This document shows positions 61,589 to 64,000 of a stretch of DNA of 64,000 nucleotides, in pieces. A program made the position numbers and the translations under genes. Where the stretch lies: contig NZ_WUBR01000001.1 in assembly GCF_009807005.1 (NCBI RefSeq), positions 1,364,001 through 1,428,000 of the forward strand, read 5' to 3'. The DNA is from Aurantiacibacter rhizosphaerae. GTDB lineage: Bacteria > Pseudomonadota > Alphaproteobacteria > Sphingomonadales > Sphingomonadaceae. A model generated the notes under the pieces. It searched no databases. It was not told where the DNA came from and was given only the letters and a program-made list of their open reading frames with translations. The first letter of the stretch is position 1; each line of letters opens with the position of its first letter.

Positions 61589-62757
61589 GCGGCGGTTTCC
61601 TTCGTGTTCCGCGTGGGCTCATGCGGTATTTGTGCGTGCGGTGCCAGAGCTTCAGCCAAGGCCGCGTCCCATTGGCGCAAAACGCGCTGAGAAGAGAAAG
61701 CGGCGATATCTTGTGCGGCCTGTTTGCCGAGCCGTTCCCGCAAGGCAGGATCAACGATGCATTCGCGCATGGCATCGGCCAGCGCGGCGGGATCTTCCGG
61801 CGGCACCAGCAGGCCGGACTGGCCGTGATCGATCATTTCTTCAGGCCCGAAATCGCAGCGCGTGGATATCGCCGGAAGGCCCGCCGCCATCGCTTCGCCC
61901 AGCACATTGGGGAAGCCTTCATAGCGGGATGACAGCACGAACAGCTCTGCATTCTGTACCCAGCCGCCGGGCGCGGGGCTGTTGCCCATCAGTTGCACCT
62001 GATCGTTCAGCCCAAGCCGCGCGGCCTGCGCTTCCAGATCGGCGCGCTGCGGCCCTTCGCCGAAAATTTCAAGCCGCCAGCCTGCCGCCGCCGGCCCGAT
62101 TCTGGCAAAGGCATCCAGCAGCACGTCGAAACCCTTTTGCTCGGTCAGCCGGCCAACCGCCACGATGCGCGGTGGATCGGCGGGTTGGCGCGTTTGCTGC
62201 CAGCCGCTGATCGGGTTGGGGATCACGCGCAGGCGATCGTGAACCTCTGGAGAGAAGCAGCGCTTAACCGCCTCTGTCTGGCAGATGATGAGTGTTGCGC
62301 GGCGATAGGCATGGGCCAGCATCATGTTCCACGCGGGGTGTTTCGCCTGCTTTTCCGGGTTGTTGCGTTCACAGCAGACGACCGGGATCGAAAGGCCCCT
62401 GGTGGCGATCAGCGCCAGCAGATTGTTCTTGGTGAGGAAGGATACCACCACATCGGGGCGCGACGATTTCAGCAAAGCCCTGAGGTTGCGCAGATTACCC
62501 AGCTTGGACAATTTGCGCGAAAGCTTGCCGCCCGATCTGCTGCCCAGCTGGTGCCGCACGATCTCGGGGCCGAAGTGATGAAATTCAGGGTCGCCCGGCG
62601 CATCGAAGCTGGCGATTTCAACCGCCACGCCGCGCGCGTGCCAATGGTCCGCGATCAGGGAGATCACCCGCTCCGCGCCGCCTGCACCAAGCCCGGAGAT
62701 GACGAACATCACCTTGGGCCTTCCGCTGGGCGCTTGCTGGTTGCTGATCTTGGTCAC
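61585..62757 (-). CDS. Glycosyltransferase family 4 (GT-B fold)
   Basis: The protein is about 390 aa from GTG 62757, which has AAAGGGG upstream; the frame is open to a GTG at 62832, which would give 415 aa. The glycine loop KVMFVISGLGAGGAERVIS is clear, as are VGRLTEQKGFDVLLDAF and SRYEGFPNVLGEAMAAGLPAI (E-x7-E). It is a retaining cytosolic glycosyltransferase of the GT4 family. It is probably the head of the operon with the ATP-grasp and HAD genes, and lies 112 bp from the end of the UDP-glucose dehydrogenase gene on the same strand. The sugar specificity is unknown. Confidence 0.88.
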   Translation of the reverse strand: MTKISNQQAPSGRPKVMFVISGLGAGGAERVISLIADHWHARGVAVEIASFDAPGDPEFHHFGPEIVRHQLGSRSGGKLSRKLSKLGNLRNLRALLKSSRPDVVVSFLTKNNLLALIATRGLSIPVVCCERNNPEKQAKHPAWNMMLAHAYRRATLIICQTEAVKRCFSPEVHDRLRVIPNPISGWQQTRQPADPPRIVAVGRLTEQKGFDVLLDAFARIGPAAAGWRLEIFGEGPQRADLEAQAARLGLNDQVQLMGNSPAPGGWVQNAELFVLSSRYEGFPNVLGEAMAAGLPAISTRCDFGPEEMIDHGQSGLLVPPEDPAALADAMRECIVDPALRERLGKQAAQDIAAFSSQRVLRQWDAALAEALAPHAQIPHEPTRNTKETAA

Positions 62758-62869
62758 GGCGCGCTGCACCCCTTTCGGATAATGGATCGGCCAGTTCGTA
62801 ATCGAGAGAGCTTTTCTGCGATGCCGAGGCACCGCTGGCAGGTGTCAGCTTGCCTTTAACCACACAAGA

Positions 62870-64000
62870 TTAACGGCCAACTGCCACATATTTGATGCCG
62901 AGCATTTCTATTTCCTCGCGGTCATAGATGTTCCGCAGGTCCACCACGATCATACCCTTCAGCTTGGACTGCACCTTGGCAAGATCCAGCGCACGGAATT
63001 CGTCCCACTCGGTGACGATGGCCAGCGCCTCTGCCTCTTCCATGGCGGCGTAGGGGTCATCGAAATAGACGACATCTTCCAGCACTTCACGCGCGTTTTC
63101 CGCGCCCGCCGGATCATAGGCGTGCACCACCGCGCCTGCATCCTGCAAGGTCTGCACGATGCCGATGGCAGGGCTGTCGCGCATGTCATCGGTGTTGGGC
63201 TTGAAGGTCAGGCCCAGCACAGTCACGATCTTGCCGCGCACATCGTGGCCGATGGCCTGGATCACCTTGCGGCCCATGGCGCGTTTGCGCTTTTCATTGC
63301 TGCGCACCACGGCATCCACGATATCCTGCGGAGCCTCAAAATCCTGCGCGGTTTTCAGCAGGGCCAGCGTATCCTTGGGGAAGCAGCTGCCGCCATAGCC
63401 GGGGCCTGCGTGCAGGAACTTGTTGCCGATGCGGTTATCCATCCCGATCCCGCGCGCCACGTGCTGCACATTGGCACCTGTCTTCTCGCACAGATCGGCG
63501 ATTTCATTGATGAAGGTGATCTTGGTGGCCAGGAATGCATTGCCGGCATATTTGGTCAGCTCGGCAGAGCGGCGATCCATTTCCAGAATGGGGGACTTGT
63601 TCAGGCTGAGCGGGCGATACGCCTCTCGCATTACGGCCAGCGCACGCTCATCCTCGCTGCCCACGACGATGCGATCGGGCCGCTTGAAATCCTCGATAGC
63701 GGCGCCCTCGCGCAGGAATTCCGGATTGGAAACCACGGCAAAATCGCCATCGGGCCGGGTGCTTTGAATGATGCGCTCCACCTCGTCTCCCGTGCCCACG
63801 GGAACGGTGGACTTGGTAACCACGACGGTGAACCCGTCTATGGAGCGGGCAATATCCTCTGCCGCAGCGGCGACGAAGCTCAAATCCGCATGGCCATCGC
63901 CCCGGCGAGAGGGGGTGCCAACCGCGATGAAGACGATGTCGGCTCGCGCCACAGCCGGGCCAAGATCCGTGGTGAAGGACAGGCGGCCCGCCTTGGCATT
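62870..64000 (-). CDS. ugd: UDP-glucose 6-dehydrogenase, 3' part (truncated by window end)
   Basis: 376 residues are visible; the frame runs off the window edge and the Rossmann N-terminus is missing. Signatures include FIAVGTPSRRGDG, the catalytic Lys region KYAGNAFLATKI, and the catalytic Cys in PGYGGSCFPKDT. The C-terminal domain has FKPNTDDMRDSPAI and the YDPAG motif. The enzyme oxidises UDP-glucose to UDP-glucuronic acid with two NAD+. It is the probable source of the acidic sugar in this polysaccharide. An internal ATG at 63952 is not the true start because the conserved sequence continues upstream of it. Confidence 0.92.
   Translation of the reverse strand, partial: NAKAGRLSFTTDLGPAVARADIVFIAVGTPSRRGDGHADLSFVAAAAEDIARSIDGFTVVVTKSTVPVGTGDEVERIIQSTRPDGDFAVVSNPEFLREGAAIEDFKRPDRIVVGSEDERALAVMREAYRPLSLNKSPILEMDRRSAELTKYAGNAFLATKITFINEIADLCEKTGANVQHVARGIGMDNRIGNKFLHAGPGYGGSCFPKDTLALLKTAQDFEAPQDIVDAVVRSNEKRKRAMGRKVIQAIGHDVRGKIVTVLGLTFKPNTDDMRDSPAIGIVQTLQDAGAVVHAYDPAGAENAREVLEDVVYFDDPYAAMEEAEALAIVTEWDEFRALDLAKVQSKLKGMIVVDLRNIYDREEIEMLGIKYVAVGR

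Noticed and set aside
1-64000. Insertion sequences, phage genes, integration sites, tRNA or rRNA genes
   Set aside because: None seen by eye; no transposase, integrase or tRNA-like cloverleaf recognised, and gene style is even across the window.

Overview
The window looks like chromosomal DNA of a sphingomonad-type alphaproteobacterium, probably Erythrobacteraceae or a close relative. The reasons are high GC, three large TonB-dependent receptors of the sphingomonad type, Thr-Pro-rich lipoprotein linkers, a DUF6152 protein, and a Wza/outer-membrane barrel/BY-kinase/sugar-transferase exopolysaccharide locus. I saw no rRNA, tRNA, CRISPR array or transposase. The taxonomy is inferred from gene style only. 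Region A (1-16.4 kb) reads as a peripheral catabolic island. It holds the end of an acetoacetate-decarboxylase-like gene, a TonB receptor, two tandem secreted YtcJ-type amidohydrolases, a second TonB receptor, an APC amino-acid/amine permease, a LuxR-type regulator, a class III aminotransferase, a carbamoylase/ureidopropionase-type Zn hydrolase, and a third secreted amidohydrolase. The logic would be outer-membrane uptake, periplasmic amide cleavage, inner-membrane import, decarbamoylation and transamination. A short palindrome, NCCC-N5-GGGT, recurs in the intergenic regions here and is a candidate operator for the LuxR protein. Region B (16.7-23.7 kb) is a FecI/FecR cell-surface signalling unit. 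Its TonB receptor carries an N-terminal signalling (STN) domain and is followed by three secreted proteins: DUF6152, an unknown, and an alpha/beta hydrolase. Region C (23.7-29.2 kb) pairs a minus-strand operon (two DUF4331 proteins and a TPR protein) with a divergent ECF sigma factor/RskA-like anti-sigma pair, followed by an Old Yellow Enzyme-type oxidoreductase. Region D (29.3-64 kb) is a large exopolysaccharide locus. It begins with a four-gene FkbH/acyl-carrier-protein/SGNH/MBOAT cassette that resembles a Dlt system in architecture. Next come a sulfotransferase, a polysaccharide pyruvyltransferase, an asparagine synthase, a Wzx flippase, a Wzy/ligase-type membrane protein, four GT4 glycosyltransferases and two lipoprotein pectate-lyase-like beta-helix proteins. 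A PIG-L deacetylase, an N-formyltransferase, a nucleotide-sugar dehydratase and a DegT aminotransferase point to an N-formylated amino sugar. A Wza-type export protein, an outer-membrane barrel, a Wzc-type BY-kinase and a small initiating sugar transferase follow. The locus ends with a HAD/ATP-grasp/GT4 run and a UDP-glucose dehydrogenase cut by the window edge. The product is predicted to be an acidic, acylated and possibly sulfated or pyruvylated polysaccharide. The most unusual points are the Dlt-like FkbH-ACP-MBOAT-SGNH cassette, the repeated palindrome across region A, and a BY-kinase whose Walker B aspartate is replaced by asparagine.
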